A stretch of 64,000 bases of DNA from Marsupella aquatica (Eukaryota > Marchantiophyta). A program made the translations under genes and the position numbers. The stretch lies in the NCBI GenBank assembly GCA_973895155.1, contig OZ316894.1, forward strand, positions 3,658,001-3,722,000, read 5' to 3'. This document shows positions 45,716 to 58,285 of this stretch, piece after piece. The stretch's first letter is position 1. Each line of letters begins with the position of its first letter. The notes beneath the pieces were generated by a model. That model did not search any database. It saw only the letters and a program-made list of their open reading frames with translations, and had not been told where the DNA came from.

Positions 45716-48700
45716 ATCCAAGAATGGCAGGACTTGTCTTGCACCAGTGGCATCCATGGGCCCTACAAATTGAAATGATTCTCTATCCCTCTCCCACAAA
45801 ATTGTGGTGCAGAGGCTAGAGAGTAAAATTCTATACCACACCAGATGCTAACATGTGGCTGTATGCCTGACATTGATTAGTTTTCCAGGGCTCAGACTGT
45901 AAGTTTTCTGCCTGGGAGAATTAGCCAATATCCCAGCAGGGAAAATAAACTTTGCATGGGCTTGGATATGGCTTACATATACCTAGCTCTAGTGCAAGCG
46001 GGACCTTGGCTGGGAAGGGCCAATTATTCTGGTTCTGCACTGGTTACAGGGCATCAATGAGGAGCTCTCCAATGGTTACAGGGTTGATCTACTGTAACGC
46101 TTGTGACCAGATCCAGTAGTCTTGTCCAAAAAGTCATTCCTAGTGGGTTACTAGATTTTTTTTGGTTCTTAGAATGACTAGATTGCCAATGTTTTAGTTC
46201 AAAATTGGTTTGTTGCCATATATTATTTATATTATTTACTATTTTGCCACTCTTTTCCATATCTAGTTAAGGTAACTTATGTATGGTTAACCCATCTCAT
46301 CCAATGGCCGAGAACACGCAATCAGACAGACCACATCGATCAAAGCTACCCGCTGAACTCAGTACTCCAGACCACGGCCAAACCCCCCAAAACTATTTCT
46401 TCTTTCATGTTTTTTTGTTTTCTCAAAGGAAATCTTAGGGTTTCTGTCAAAAGTTGTCACAGTGGACTGTCCACAAGGGAATTCAGTTTTGGCTGAGTTT
46501 TAGACTTGGGTTTGGACTCTGTCTGTGATTCTGGTATGCTTGTTGCTATACTATCTACGTTGAGCCAAAAACTCAGCCAGGAGTTTAAATCCGTTGCTGA
46601 CAGTCCAATGTAACAACATCGTAAACATTCAACATGAGCCCTAACATTTTCTTTGAGAAAACAAGGGGGACAATGTCGCTGTAATTTCTCTGTGCGGTAA
46701 CAAGTGGGTTTTTTTCCTTAAAAAATTTCTCCATATGAAGGGGTATTTAGGGTTTAGGGCATTTTTATATCCTCCCATTCCTTAAACCTCATTAATTTCA
46801 GTTGCAGATGTGAACCATGCCCCTTGTGACAAGCCGCGGAGAAGTCACGTCACTGTTCAAGCATGGACGAAGAAGATGGAATGGGAGGATATCAGAAAAA
46901 CGGGGAATGATGTTTATAAAGTGAAGACATTCATGTCAATGTCTTCGCATGAAAATAACCCTAATGTCAATGTACATGCGGCGCAACGGCCATTGTTACC
47001 AGTACTTTCTCTACATAATGTTCCTTCCTGCCAAAAACTTGGTTTGACATGGGATCCATGAACTAATTTTCTCTGCTTCAAATTTAAAAAGGTGCTTGGA
47101 ACCCCCTTTCCCAACAGGAAAATACCAGAGTGCTATCATGGCTTCGCTCAGGACCGGCACAAATTAGTAACTATATTTTACTCTAGAAAGTAATACAATG
47201 AAAAAGTATTTTGATTTTTTACTTTTTTATTGAAAAATTAATGTGTAAAAAATTCCCTAAATATTACTTGTCAAACTTCTTTCAAGGTTTCACTAGCACT
47301 TTAAAGAAAATGTTGTCAATTGGTTTTTTCTGGCGCTAACCAGGATGCCACTGAGTCTCTATTAGCAGCATGTTGTAAAGTAAGGGATTTCCCGTGCTGG
47401 AGCTATGGACCCAGCTGCACTATTCCAGCTAGGCCATTTTCCTTCTTTTTTCAAAAATTAAAATTAAAGGGTATTCTATTTTCTGAAATGTGGGAAAAAG
47501 CAACAAAAAAAACTCATGAAAAGGAATTCTGGGCAGCTTCGGAAAAAAAAAATTCAAAGGGAGGGGCAACACGTGCACAACGGTCTCAGACTCTCACCCT
47601 TTATAATCGCTCTTCCAGTCTGCTGCCGCCCATATGAATGTTGCAATAAGGAGGCTGTGGATGAGAGACAAACCTTTAGACAGACAGAAATGGATTTAGC
47701 AGTAGATGGATAATCTGAAACCGAACTTACTGACCAGCCATAGCTAAATTGACTTTGGTCGGTCGTTTGCTCTTCTATCCAGCTATCACAATCTTTGTCC
47801 GTCTAAAGAAGGAGGAGAAAAGCAGATTGACGTCATGTCAAGGTCGCCCAATGATTTTGAGACCTGCACAGATTAACGAACAGCTAGCCAGCCATTCACA
47901 AAATCAAGCCGAGCATATCTGGTCCACATAATGTCGCCACTATTTCACAGCATTCATGGCCATGCTGGTTGATTGATTGATCACAAGGTGTGCACTCGAA
48001 ATGCATGCAAATGATTTGAGTTTTGCTTGCAGAAGGAGCTCGGAGCACCACTCTTACTCACCTTTGCATTCCCACGAAACTGGCTTCGGATAACAGTTCC
48101 TGAGTAATGTCAATGACTGTGTGGCAGCTCGCAAATTTGCATATTGATTAAACAGCCAAAAGGACGGTCTGACTAGTTAGAAAGAAAATAGTTGTTGTGG
48201 GATACTCTGGGGAGCGCACCGGCAGCGTCTAAGACAGTGATCCATGAGCTTGCGTCTAAGTAGGCTCCCCAATCTGTACGGGGTCTGTCAAGAATGAGAA
48301 TTACGAGGAGATGGTGTGTTTGTCAACAAGAATTGGCAGTCAGAGATGGAGTCTGCCTGCCTTACGCATGCCAAGGCATAATGTTGTGGCGGTGAGAGGA
48401 TTTACCCAATTGCACTGCATGCAGCTCAGCGTTAAAGTAAAGCGTGTGTTGGGTGAGACTAGAATACTAGATTTTACATGCAGGCAGCAGCAGACCTGAA
48501 CTATAAGTTAGTGCAGGTCGGTTTGGTGAGCCTTCAGATCGAGTAACTATATGCAAATTAACTTGGCGGATGCCAGTAGACAGGACCAATTGGACTTCGT
48601 TCGTGACGGAACCACGTCCTGAAAGAGAGATCTTGGCTGATCCTGCAGCACTGGCCGGCCTTCTGTACACGGCGTTGTTCTTCCTTCTGCTGTGCAACTG

Positions 48701-50518
48701 TAGTCACACTGCTTGTTTGACTCTCACCCGGCCGCTTGGTTAGTACCGCGCCGATTAGGCTTCTACTGCAAGGTACTGGCTCCCCGGCAGACTACTGCAG
48801 TGTCTTGGAACTACAGTCCACTTTGAATATTGGGCATTGCCCTCAGTGAAACTGAACGCTGTTTCACTGAATGGAATTCTCTGACGAAATTATGGGCGAA
48901 TGCTCATCAAATTGCTTACTTGATATGGAAAGCTACAGTAGCTACAGTCGTAGTGATATTAGGAGCGAGTTAATTGTTGTCATGTGTAATGCAGGAGATG
49001 GTGCTTCAGGTTGTGACAAGTGTGCATGTTTGTCGACAAAAACAAAAGTGTGCATGTTTGTCATTGAAAGATCTATCTGCTGAGCAATAAACAGAAGCGC
49101 TTTAAAACTTATGCCAAGTCTGCACACTACACAATCGGTGGCCAAGCTACTGACTGCAGTGAGGATAGCAGCTACGTAGGGAGGGATCTGTCTGCTGTAA
49201 GAAAGAGAAGACATGCATCACTGCTGTAAGAAAGAGAATGCATTTCCAGGAGCCCTTGTGGCGATACGTGAAGTAGGCAGTGCCGGAACGCGAGGGCAAG
49301 TCCACCGCAAAACGACACACGTTGGACCGGCCAGGGAATTCACTTTAAATTTAATTCTGGATCAGAAGAGAGTTGTGCTGTGCATGTGAGCAGGGCCCCA
49401 AGCACTTTTCCCCACATCGCATTCACATGGACCTTAGGGCAAGGATTAATTACGACCTCCAAAAAGAGTCGAGAGCTAGCATTTCCCTCGAAAAGTTCTC
49501 TCCACGCGGCAGGAATTTTTTTTCCCTCCCAGAGCATGGCAGTTCTACTTCAAAAAGCAATTCTATTTAGCCAATCACTACAAAATAGGTCTCAGCATTA
49601 CGACAGTCTAGGCAGTAGGCCTAAGACGGTAGGCGTAATTGATTCGCATTCTGATTTGGAGAATCTGACCTGTGGGCATGGAACTGTTCACTAGAATGTC
49701 TCTGAGAAATTGTCTGGTGGTCAAAGAGACAATTTTCTTCTCCGTTTTTTAGTCCATTATTTTCTATTCCACCCACCTGGCACTGACTCTGTTGCAGCAT
49801 CACTAAGTTACAACGAATGTCTCACCCCCTGGCCATTTTGTTGCAGTAGTTTTAATATATCTAGATAGTTGGTCCACATTTCTCCACTTTTAAATTCATA
49901 TCATGAATTTTCTATTCGTTTTAGGTGTTTCGATTCAACATGTGATACTGTATAAGCATGAATTGATTAGATGGAGGATTTAGTCGAAATGATCGATTGA
50001 ATAGCGCCAACATATCACGATCATGCATTCTATCTACAGTTGTTAGCTTGAACGAGCATGTTCGCATTCCTATGGCGAAGTCAGATGAGATCTCAACTGA
50101 CAAAGTTGATATGAACAAGAGAAATGTCTCTCCACCGTACAGGATGGGATGCAGTCCAAGAATCTATGTTTTCGTTCAAATCCTACCTACAAGGTTATAC
50201 TCTCATGATGCTTGGTAGATGATCAATGTGTTGTCTGCGAGAACGTATTTGAGTAATTTCTAGCTCGCATTGTCTACACAAAAATACAAATTCTAATCAA
50301 CTTGGACCAAGTTCAAGCAAGTTAGGAACTCTTCATAAATGGGTGAACATACATATAGTGCACACCTGCCATATGATAACGGAACTCGATAAAGAAAACA
50401 AGAGACACTTATAACATCCAAAATAGTCCAAAGGGAGGGGCAACATTTATTTCAAAATTAACAAACCTGTTTTGAAGATTGCACACGACATTTGTTTCCT
50501 AGAAAACGGCTTTGAGAA
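45716..50518. other. Non-coding stretch
   Basis: No confident gene. It holds the hairpin at 46415-46664, a telo-box-like TTTAGGGTTTAGGG near 46747 and an 83-codon frame at 46810-47061 that follows an acceptor-like TTTCAGTTGCAG; that frame has no recognisable domain. Short direct repeats GTGTGCATGTTTGTC (near 49020 and 49050) and GCTGTAAGAAAGAGAA (near 49194 and 49223) are the only other structure I see. Confidence 0.5.
46415..46664. repeat. Imperfect long hairpin
   Basis: Left arm 46415-~46505 (TTGTTTTCTCAAAGGAAATC and on, through TTGGCTGAGTTTT) pairs with right arm ~46562-46664 (GAGCCAAAAACTCAGCC through CTTTGAGAAAACAA), with a loop of about 56 nt. Paired blocks also include GTGGACTGTC against GACAGTCCAA. 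No TSD was found at the edges. It could be a MITE or foldback relic, or a small-RNA precursor. Confidence 0.7.
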
Positions 50519-51171
50519 TGAACATATGTACAATGAAATACTTGTTGGGGCCCATCAAGGGAAACCCCCACTAGGCACCATCTTTTGAAACGGACTTGCT
50601 GGCTCCCCATGTGCATCACCTTCCAGAGCCCCCTATTCCCTCTCCCACACTTACTGTAGTTGTCACTGCATGCCATGGTGTTCCACAGGCAACCAGACTG
50701 CCCTCCCTGATGTTGAACTGCAGCCCTGAGTCTGAGTCTGAAGGGTGCTTGGAGTAGTTTGAAGGGCGCCGTTGCGAAGGGTCACTCTGCTTGTGTAACA
50801 TGATTTGTTGTGTGCCTCCGTAAATCAGAATCCGCAACATGGAATTAAGATTTAAGAGTGACCCTCTGCAATGGTGCCCTTCAAACTACTCGAGGCACCC
50901 TTCAGATTACTTGGGGCTGTACAGCTACACGAGTGAGGGCAACCGGGGTTATCACTGCTCTCTGACTCCAGCATGGTCATGGTGCTCCACCGGCAACCAG
51001 GCCACTTTTGTTTTGTCCAACATTCGGTGGAGAGGGAATGGGGGCTCTTACAAGTGATGTACAAGGGTGGCAGCAATGGGAGCCCAGCTTCGTCCCTTTC
51101 AAAAGGAGAGGCTTCGTCGAGAGTTTCTTTCCGTCCACGGGCCCTGTGAAGTCTTTTGTTGAGCACATGTA
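50519..51171. repeat. Diverged inverted duplication with related ORFs
   Basis: Left arm ~50519-50803 and right arm ~50858-51171 are inverted, diverged copies with a spacer of about 55 bp. Read outward from the spacer, both encode the same short peptide pattern: KQSDPSQRRPSNYSKHPSD on minus (ORF 50616-50840) and KSDPLQWCPSNYSRHPSD on plus (ORF 50839-51057), ending with EGIGGSGR and RGNGGSYK. I do not recognise the protein. Retained similarity at protein level suggests a once-coding fragment duplicated head to head. Confidence 0.75.
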
Positions 51172-51668
51172 AAAACTTTGGCCACCACTGTGTTTTTACA
51201 TTTCATTTCGAGAATTTGCAACTAGAAGGAAACAAGATTAGTTCTTCATTGAGATGAAATGTGACACGTAGCTTACATAGGGTAGTGGGCTCCTCTCTCA
51301 GACGAATAGGATCTTCCTAGAGTAGCGCCCTCTTCACGAAATGTTTATTGACCCCCTGAATTACCTACCTCAAGTTTCCTTAATTCTCTCCAAATTTGGG
51401 TCGAAATATCATTGAGTAAGTCACCATTAATGATTGTCAAATATGTTCATTCGCTTTTGTTGCTCGAAACTTGTCCGATGCTCGACGTTTGTCTCCTCCT
51501 TTACCAAGATAGAAGCCAGCCAACTCCTAGTGTCCCTAGGCGAGCAGCTCTGAACTTAAAAAACAAAAGTGCTGCTTCGGTATGCTAAGCGCTGGAGTTA
51601 GCGGTGAAGATTAGCATCTGGCAAGGTTGCTATTGTGCTTGTATATGACAGCTACCTTTCGGTAGAGT

Positions 51669-51930
51669 ATCTCGTAAGTTATCTGTTAAGAATTAGTTGA
51701 GTTGAAGGACTTAATTATCCAGTTTTTTGGAGAACAAACAAGACTATAGCATATTTCTTGTCCTATGGATCATCTCGTAAGTTGTCGTCTAAGAATGAGC
51801 CAAAGATAAAACAAGGCCATCGCATTTTTTTTCTTGTATATGATTGCTTAGTTAGTGCTAAGAGGGCTGGATCGTCTCGTAAGTTGTCGTCTGAGAAGGA
51901 GCCAACGCCAAACAAAGAAAGGAACTACAC
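51669..51930. repeat. ~103-bp tandem repeat, three diverged copies
   Basis: ATCTCGTAAGTT at 51669, ATCTCGTAAGTTGTCGTCT at 51772 and GTCTCGTAAGTTGTCGTCT at 51874 mark copies 102-103 bp apart. The last two also share AGCCAA and a T-rich TTTCTTGT block. Confidence 0.75.
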
Positions 51931-52560
51931 CGGTTTTTGGAGAAAAAAACGATGGTGCTACTTTTTTCTCTCTCCATCATTAGCAACCGGACCGAACACT
52001 AAAGCACAAGCATTTTTTGTTACTCTCATTCTAGGCCAGAGAATGAGTCGCTATTGAATTGAATTAATCCCTCTCGACCAGGATCATTAACAACCTTCCC
52101 CCTTGAATTGCATCTGAAACAGGATCATCAACGTCACATAACAAGAAGTTGCACCTTTGCGATTGACCCAAACCTATCTGCCTAGCCCCTGATCACGATC
52201 TTCTTGGAGTCAACGTTTATTTCGATGAAGGTGACTGATTGAGCTCAAGAGATAGACCCATGATATGCTCGTGTTGTTACGTTTTCCATGCAACATGTCT
52301 ATCTGGTACAAATTATGAACTTGCAACAGTACTCCCACTCACTCATCTTTGCAAAGTTCGGGTAAAATTATGCAATAGGCCGTGACTGTACAGTCACAAA
52401 CCCGGGCCTGTCTTGTGTACGTAAGAAAAACATGCTGCTGTTCAGCGTAGATTCTGCTGCATCGTTGGCATTCCTTGAGCAAGCACAAAATCGCAGACAT
52501 GTCACAACGAAAACTCTTTAAAATGAGAAAAGGCTACCCCTTATAATTTAGCCAGATTGT

Positions 52561-52915
52561 ATGATTGTGGGGAAACGAGCCCAAACAGAATAAAAACCAG
52601 ACTATGAGTCTTGTCGCACATGATCTTGGAAAGATGGGCCCGAACTGAATAAACAACACTGAAAAATGTGCCCCACATGATTGTGACAAGATGGGGCCCA
52701 AACCTGAATAAACAACTCATCTCCTTTCGCCCACCATGATTGCGAAAAGATTGGCCCAGACTGATTATAAACTCCGGCCCCTTACTTTTGGCCCGCATGA
52801 TTGTGAAAAGCTTTCCCGATCTTATGAACGCTGTTAACTTTGCCTCGCATGATTGAGAAAACCTTGATCTAAACCGACTGAGCGAAAACCAGCTTCGATA
52901 ATTTTGTCCCACTTG
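52561..52915. repeat. 52-61-bp tandem repeat, about six units
   Basis: Units open with CATGATTGTGAAAAGATGGG-like text at 52561, 52620, 52677, 52736, 52797 and 52849. The minus strand stays open through the whole array (52541-52918, 125 codons) because most units are near 60 bp, giving a repeat of about 20 residues (IMWGTFFSVVYSVRAHLSK-like). No homology is recognised; a chance open repeat is the default explanation. Confidence 0.8.
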
Positions 52916-53155
52916 CATGCTGCTGGAAGGTTTTGATCCACTTTATGCTCTAAATGTATATCGCCCTTAAAACTCCGAACTAGATAATGTCACAACGGGA
53001 ACCAAATCTAGAGCCAGTACACTACAGTCGAGACAACAATTCGACTTAGATTGTTCGGTTTGGTCCGGTCCAGTTCAGTACTCACCTACTGCAGTCATGA
53101 GGCAAGGCTCGAACATTAAGAAAATAAAAAAAAGAACAACGCTTAAGGGGGTATT

Positions 53156-53226
53156 GATGTTGTAAATACATTTTTTTTTGCCTCGAAAAAACCAATTGAA
53201 TTTCATTCAAGATGTTGTAAATACAT
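53156..53226 (-). mobile_element. 39-bp retroposed fragment with 16-bp TSD
   Basis: A 16-bp perfect direct repeat GATGTTGTAAATACAT (53156-53171 and 53211-53226) flanks 39 bp. On the minus strand the insert ends in GGTTTTTTCGAGGC followed by eight A. Poly(A) plus long TSD is the hallmark of target-primed reverse transcription; the insert would be an extremely 5'-truncated LINE or SINE 3' end. Confidence 0.8.
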
Positions 53227-56149
53227 AGTGCACCAATCCAGCAGCACAGCAACAGCAGGAGCGGATCTAGATTGAAGGTCGAGCTTCTTGGCCATGGAAA
53301 ACCGATCCATCCACCTCATTTCGGCCACATCTTTTTTATTTGAAGGGAAGAAAGACTCTGGGTAGATGACGAGTTAGCGCATCGGTGACAACAGAATGAT
53401 GTCTCAGATTCTCATCAAGTCAATGAAAATTCTGATGCTTTCGGCCCATTCTGTCAACCCCTTATCTCTTGGGCAAGATTCACATTGACTTCTGATTACT
53501 GGCACCGCCACTTCGTCTCGGCATTGAGGTTTTCTAATATTAAGTCGGCTGTTACGATCTTTCCGGAATCTCCACAATTGGGGCCCAACTCACTCATCTA
53601 GGCCAAGTAATGGACCTGTCCAGGCATCCCAGAAGAGTAAAAGAGCAAACAAAGGCATCATTCCATCCCTCTACTGCACTGCCGACCCCGGTGTCCAGCC
53701 CTTCGAACTTTCTAAGACTTTCTTACATAAAAAATAAAAAGTAGCAGGAAAAATTAAGCTGAGAAACAACAGAATAAGAATAATCAGCAAATTAATCACG
53801 CAAAGCAGGTGGAGAATACCCAGCAAGTGGGGCTCCTCTTCAACCGACCCGACAGTTTGAGACAGACAGATGGGCCAACAGCCATGACCGACCCCTACGT
53901 TGTCCCGAGCTCCATTAGGGCGGCTAAGTATATATACCTGTGCATATAGTACCGTGAGCTGCGTGATGAGCTTTCTTTATCTTAGCCATCGGGCTCCACA
54001 GATCTATGCCTATGTCACACAAAACAACAACGGTGGATGATTGCTCCCTCGTTGCTTTTCGTGACCAGGCTTCGAGGAATGGACCCTAGAGCCTCTCCAG
54101 TCTCCAGTCCCGTCCAGTTGCGTCCAACGTAGAATACAGTGGACGAAAAGGAGGTCGAGCAGGACATACAGTAGTGGAGTGTGTGCAGTGTGCATCATTC
54201 TAGAGAGACCCTGCCTCGCCTTATCTTTCGTTTACCTTCTTCACCTTGTTCGAATTACCACTTATCACCATGACGACATTACACAGTCCCGGGACATTGT
54301 CAGAGTTGAGGGGCTGCTTTGCTTCTTGTAATGTAAAGATGTTCCTGACTGTCAGTAGGTTGAATTTATTTGTAAATAAGGAGCTGATCAAGTCGTCAAC
54401 TATGCATGCAAACGTGGGAAGATGGCGTTCGTGTGACTCATCAGCTTTCACTGTAGCTTCTTCTCCTTCTCTTTCCAGTCGGCCTCTTCAATTCCCAGCA
54501 CCTGTCTGGTCGGGGCCAGTGTAACCTCTGCGCTCTCTTTCTCTCTCTCCATGGCAGCGCCCTCACATCCAACGTCAATTGACTGAGAGAGAGAAAACGA
54601 GGCAGGAGCCAGAGCCCAGAGCCCAGAGCTAGGTTGAAGAGCTCTTAGCTGCTTTTCGGATCTGAGGTCTGATATGAGTGCGATTTCATTGGCCCTGGAG
54701 AGAGCAAATTGGGAGAGCAAAAGACAATTTCATGACTTATTCAATTCCAAGTAGCTGTTCCAGCAATTGGGACCCGGAGCTCTGCTGATCCTTCTCTCTA
54801 TCCTTGGTTCCGTCCCTGGCTACTCTGTCTGTCTGCTGAGACTCTACGAGACGAAAGGTAAGATACCAGCCTGAAAGCTTTGTCCTTATGGGCATCCAGG
54901 CTTTATCAGTAGCTCCTGGTTTTGGCCTACCTCGACCACTACTTGACAGCCTAGCCAGCTGATGACGAGGCCGAGTGTCTAATCTCATCATCAGCGTAGC
55001 ACATGACTGTGACCAAACGACACCCAACTCTACTCTACAGCAGTTGGTCTTGTTGTTTGTCTCGAAGGATATTTTCGCGCAACGCTAAAAGACCCAGACG
55101 GGAAAGTACAACAGGGCAGCTCACAAGGCAGGGGACAGAGCCCAAGAATGCCAGTTGATGATCACTCTCAGCTGGGAACTCATTTCAAGCTACAACCCAC
55201 CTAGAATAGACTGACTTTGCAATGCAATGCAATGCAATACAATACAAATTACAGTCGCTTGCACAACCTATGCTACAGTTCGGTTCTCAACGCGCAGCAG
55301 CGAAGAGATCCAATTCACTCACTTTCCCAATGTACTTCTTCTTGACCTCAATCGATCGCTGGGGCCCTCTCTTTCTGCCTCTCTCACGAAAATCACGTCC
55401 CTCCCAACATACACTGGATGGTGTATCTTTTCTGACCACTGGAAGAAACACTTCGTACAGTTTGGGTCCCATGGACTATAGATTCACATTTGGTCCTTCT
55501 TTGTCCCTGATTTGCCCTCACAGTGGCGATGTCCTTCTTGTCCTGAATCCAGGGTAGAGAGGAGTTGTTGGTGCCATCCTTCCCTCCTCCTAGTCCCATT
55601 TGGTCTTTCTCAATGCTAGCACAGAAACCCATGTATATTCACAGGAATGGCTCCCCTATCTAGACTTGATGCCCACCCCTACTCAAAAGCAGTGTCTATA
55701 TATCAAAGAAAATTTGTTACCAGGAAAATTAAAGCCTATGGTTGCACTCTATGGAGTAGCTCATGAATGTAGAGTCCAATTGCAAGTTATAGTATGGACA
55801 TAGATCCCCCTCCATGATTTCCCTCTTTATCCTGTTCCACGGCAGAGCACTTGAGTTGCAAACTACTGTAACTGTTATCGAGTCATTGATTCTATTTTGC
55901 AGTCCATGGCTGTCAGATAGGAGCATATGGGTCACCAGACAATGGTGGATGGTGCAAGTTTTGACCTAAGGGCTTTGCAATTGTAACGGTAATCAGGTAA
56001 TAGATTATGTTCCCAGGATGTCAGATAGAACCATATGGGTCACCAGACTTTGCCCCTCTGGATGTTGAACTTTGAAACCACAACGCTAACCCTTGTTAAT
56101 AAGTAATCAAGAGCTAGACCCTTATTCCATATGCACCTCCCCCATCTCC
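53227..56149. other. Non-coding stretch
   Basis: No gene supported. A TATA-like AGTATATATACC lies near 53929. A short (AATGC)n tract runs 55219-55245. An approximately 109-bp direct repeat brings back CATATGGGTCACCAGAC at 55924 and 56033. ORFs on both strands at 54221-55027 and 55222-55632 overlap each other and carry no domain I know. Confidence 0.5.
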
Positions 56150-58020
56150 AACTAAAATAGAGGGTTCAGTCTTTGGTTTCCATGCGGGTGCACGGATGCT
56201 GATGATAGCAAAGCAGAAGCAGCTCCATCACCAGAAAAACAAGAAATATGGCTGGTGTGGCACAGTGTTTTTGTCAAGCAAGGCAGCACTCTCATCCACC
56301 TCAAAATGGGCTATACTGTCAATTGAGGGGAGATGGATGCAGACTTCCCAAGCATAGCAGGGACTGACACCCATAATCATGACTAAGAAATGGATTGGAA
56401 GGGAGGGATGCAGTCCACAAAATGGGAGCAGGGTGGACCCCCTAAGGGATCAAGGAAGAGGACTTGGGTGTGGAAAGGAATAATAATTGAATAAGAAATT
56501 TTCTTCAAGGGTCAGGGCAGGGGACGACGCACATGGAACAAGGCTCTAAGCTGACCCAAGCACCCATAGTTCAAACTCTGGGCCCAGGCATAAATATGGC
56601 ATCCAAACCATTACAGGACTGTCTCACAAATTCACCATAGCAAACCATTAGGAAATGGATGAGGAAGGGATGCATTGCAGCAAATGGGACAGGGATAGGC
56701 TGGTGAGGGAGAGAGGGAGAGGACATGGTTGTGGAAGGGAAATTATACGACTAAATTATAGCAAACCATTGGGAAATGGATGAGGAAGGGATGCAGTGCA
56801 GCAAATGGGACAGGGGTAGGCTGGTGAGGGAGAGAAGTCTTGACCGGATAAAGAATGGAAAATTTTTAGGCTTTACAATAACTCAACAGGCCACTTAGGT
56901 ACTGTGTCTATTGATCCTACTTGGCAAAGCAGTGGGTCCATGGGAATGCTGATGTGGAAAGTTTATTTTGTCTAACATTTTAGACCACCTCCCTATTTAC
57001 AAACTTTGTCTCCCTCATTCAAGGGAATTGCATATATTGAACTTGATTTCAAAAAACATTGGTCTCTAGTTTATCTTTAGAACAAGAAGTGGAATTCCAG
57101 TTAACTTTGGTGAAAAAAATTGCACAAGTGCCCCGGAGATCTTGTAAGCCACTTTCTTTTTGGCCAGCAGGGCCGGGGAGGGACAAATATGGAACAAGGC
57201 CCTACTGTGCTTGAGCATAACATTGGCATCTATGAGGGACCGATGGAGTGGATGTGGCTGTGGTTGTGGAAGAGGAATAAAAATAGATTCCCCAAGCCAG
57301 GCCAGGAGATTAACAAGGCTCTAATAAGCTGACCCAATCGATCACTGAGCCATGACTCTAGTTTGAATTCTGTGCCGGATACAAAATTGGCATGCAACCC
57401 ACTTCTGCACTGTTTCCCATTTCATCCTACCATTGCACAATTGGGAAATTGGCAATAAGAAGGACACTGGGACGTGGGTGGGCTGGTGAAGGACAGAGGG
57501 CGAGGAGGGCGAGCATACCATCTTGCCTGTTTCCAGTTCCTCGCCAACCATAGCTGTGCCCCAAGGTCATGGTCTAATGGTTTCACTATAGACCAAGACC
57601 CTTATCTTAGCTTTTGATTGTGCTTTATTAGTAGGTAGATGGTATAAAATTGGCATCTAAACCACTACAGGACCCTCTTGCCGTTTTACACTACCATATC
57701 ACGTATTTGGTAAATTGATGAGAAAGACGGCACAGCAGGACATGGGAGGAAGAACCTACCATCACGCCGGTGTCCAGTTCCACCCCCAACCATAGTCCTT
57801 TCAATCACACTTTATGAGATAGTTATATATAATAAATATATAGAATTGGAAATTTGCAAGTAGAGCAACGTCCCCCATTTAACCCTAGAGAAGCACGTGA
57901 TGAGGAAATCGATGAAAAGGAAGGACCGCGGTCCACGAACTGGGACGTGGGGTGGGCAGTGAGAGACCGAGTGAGAGGACGTGGTTGCGGCAAGAGGGTA
58001 AAATTATTGACCACCTGATG
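56150..58020. repeat. Degenerate long tandem array
   Basis: Related segments recur near 56370, 56637, 56757, 57160, 57400, 57665 and 57890. The clearest pair, from 56637 and 56757, is 120 bp apart and nearly identical (GAAATGGATGAGGAAGGGAT, GCAAATGGGACAGGG, GCTGGTGAGGGAGAGA). Diverged members keep TGGACGTGG/GGACATGG and GTGGTTGTGGAAGAGG-like words, separated by spacers with ATTGGCATC and CCACTACAGGACC. Tandem growth from a composite repeat is likely. Confidence 0.6.
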
Positions 58021-58194
58021 ACCCGATGCCGCCTTACAGTTTCGCACGCAGCGCAAACACCACCCGGTGTACCGAAACGATGACCGGGGCGAATCGGGGA
58101 ATAAGCAGCCCATCGACCGGCTGAACCGGATGGTGGGGCCATGCGAGAGATTCCAACGGACGGACGGGCGGCTGGGCGGACGGAAGGACTAGTG

Positions 58195-58285
58195 GGGGAG
58201 ACAGATAGACAGACAGAGAGACAGGGATAGAGACAGGCAGACAAGACAGCCAGAAAGAAAGAAAGCGAGACAGATAGTCAAAAAG
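58195..58285. repeat. AGAC/GAAA microsatellite
   Basis: Purine-rich (AGAC)n, (GATA)-like and (GAAA)n words. The Ser/Pro/Leu-rich minus ORFs 57823-58321 are translated repeat. Confidence 0.8.

Noticed and set aside
46415-46664. miR159/319-type precursor, because of TTGGACTG-like text in an arm.
   Set aside because: Only a few bases agree with the mature sequences as I know them; the hairpin is kept without a miRNA name.
54221-55632. Several 75-110-codon ORFs on both strands as a gene cluster.
   Set aside because: They overlap in antisense, lack domains, and show no in-phase splice links.
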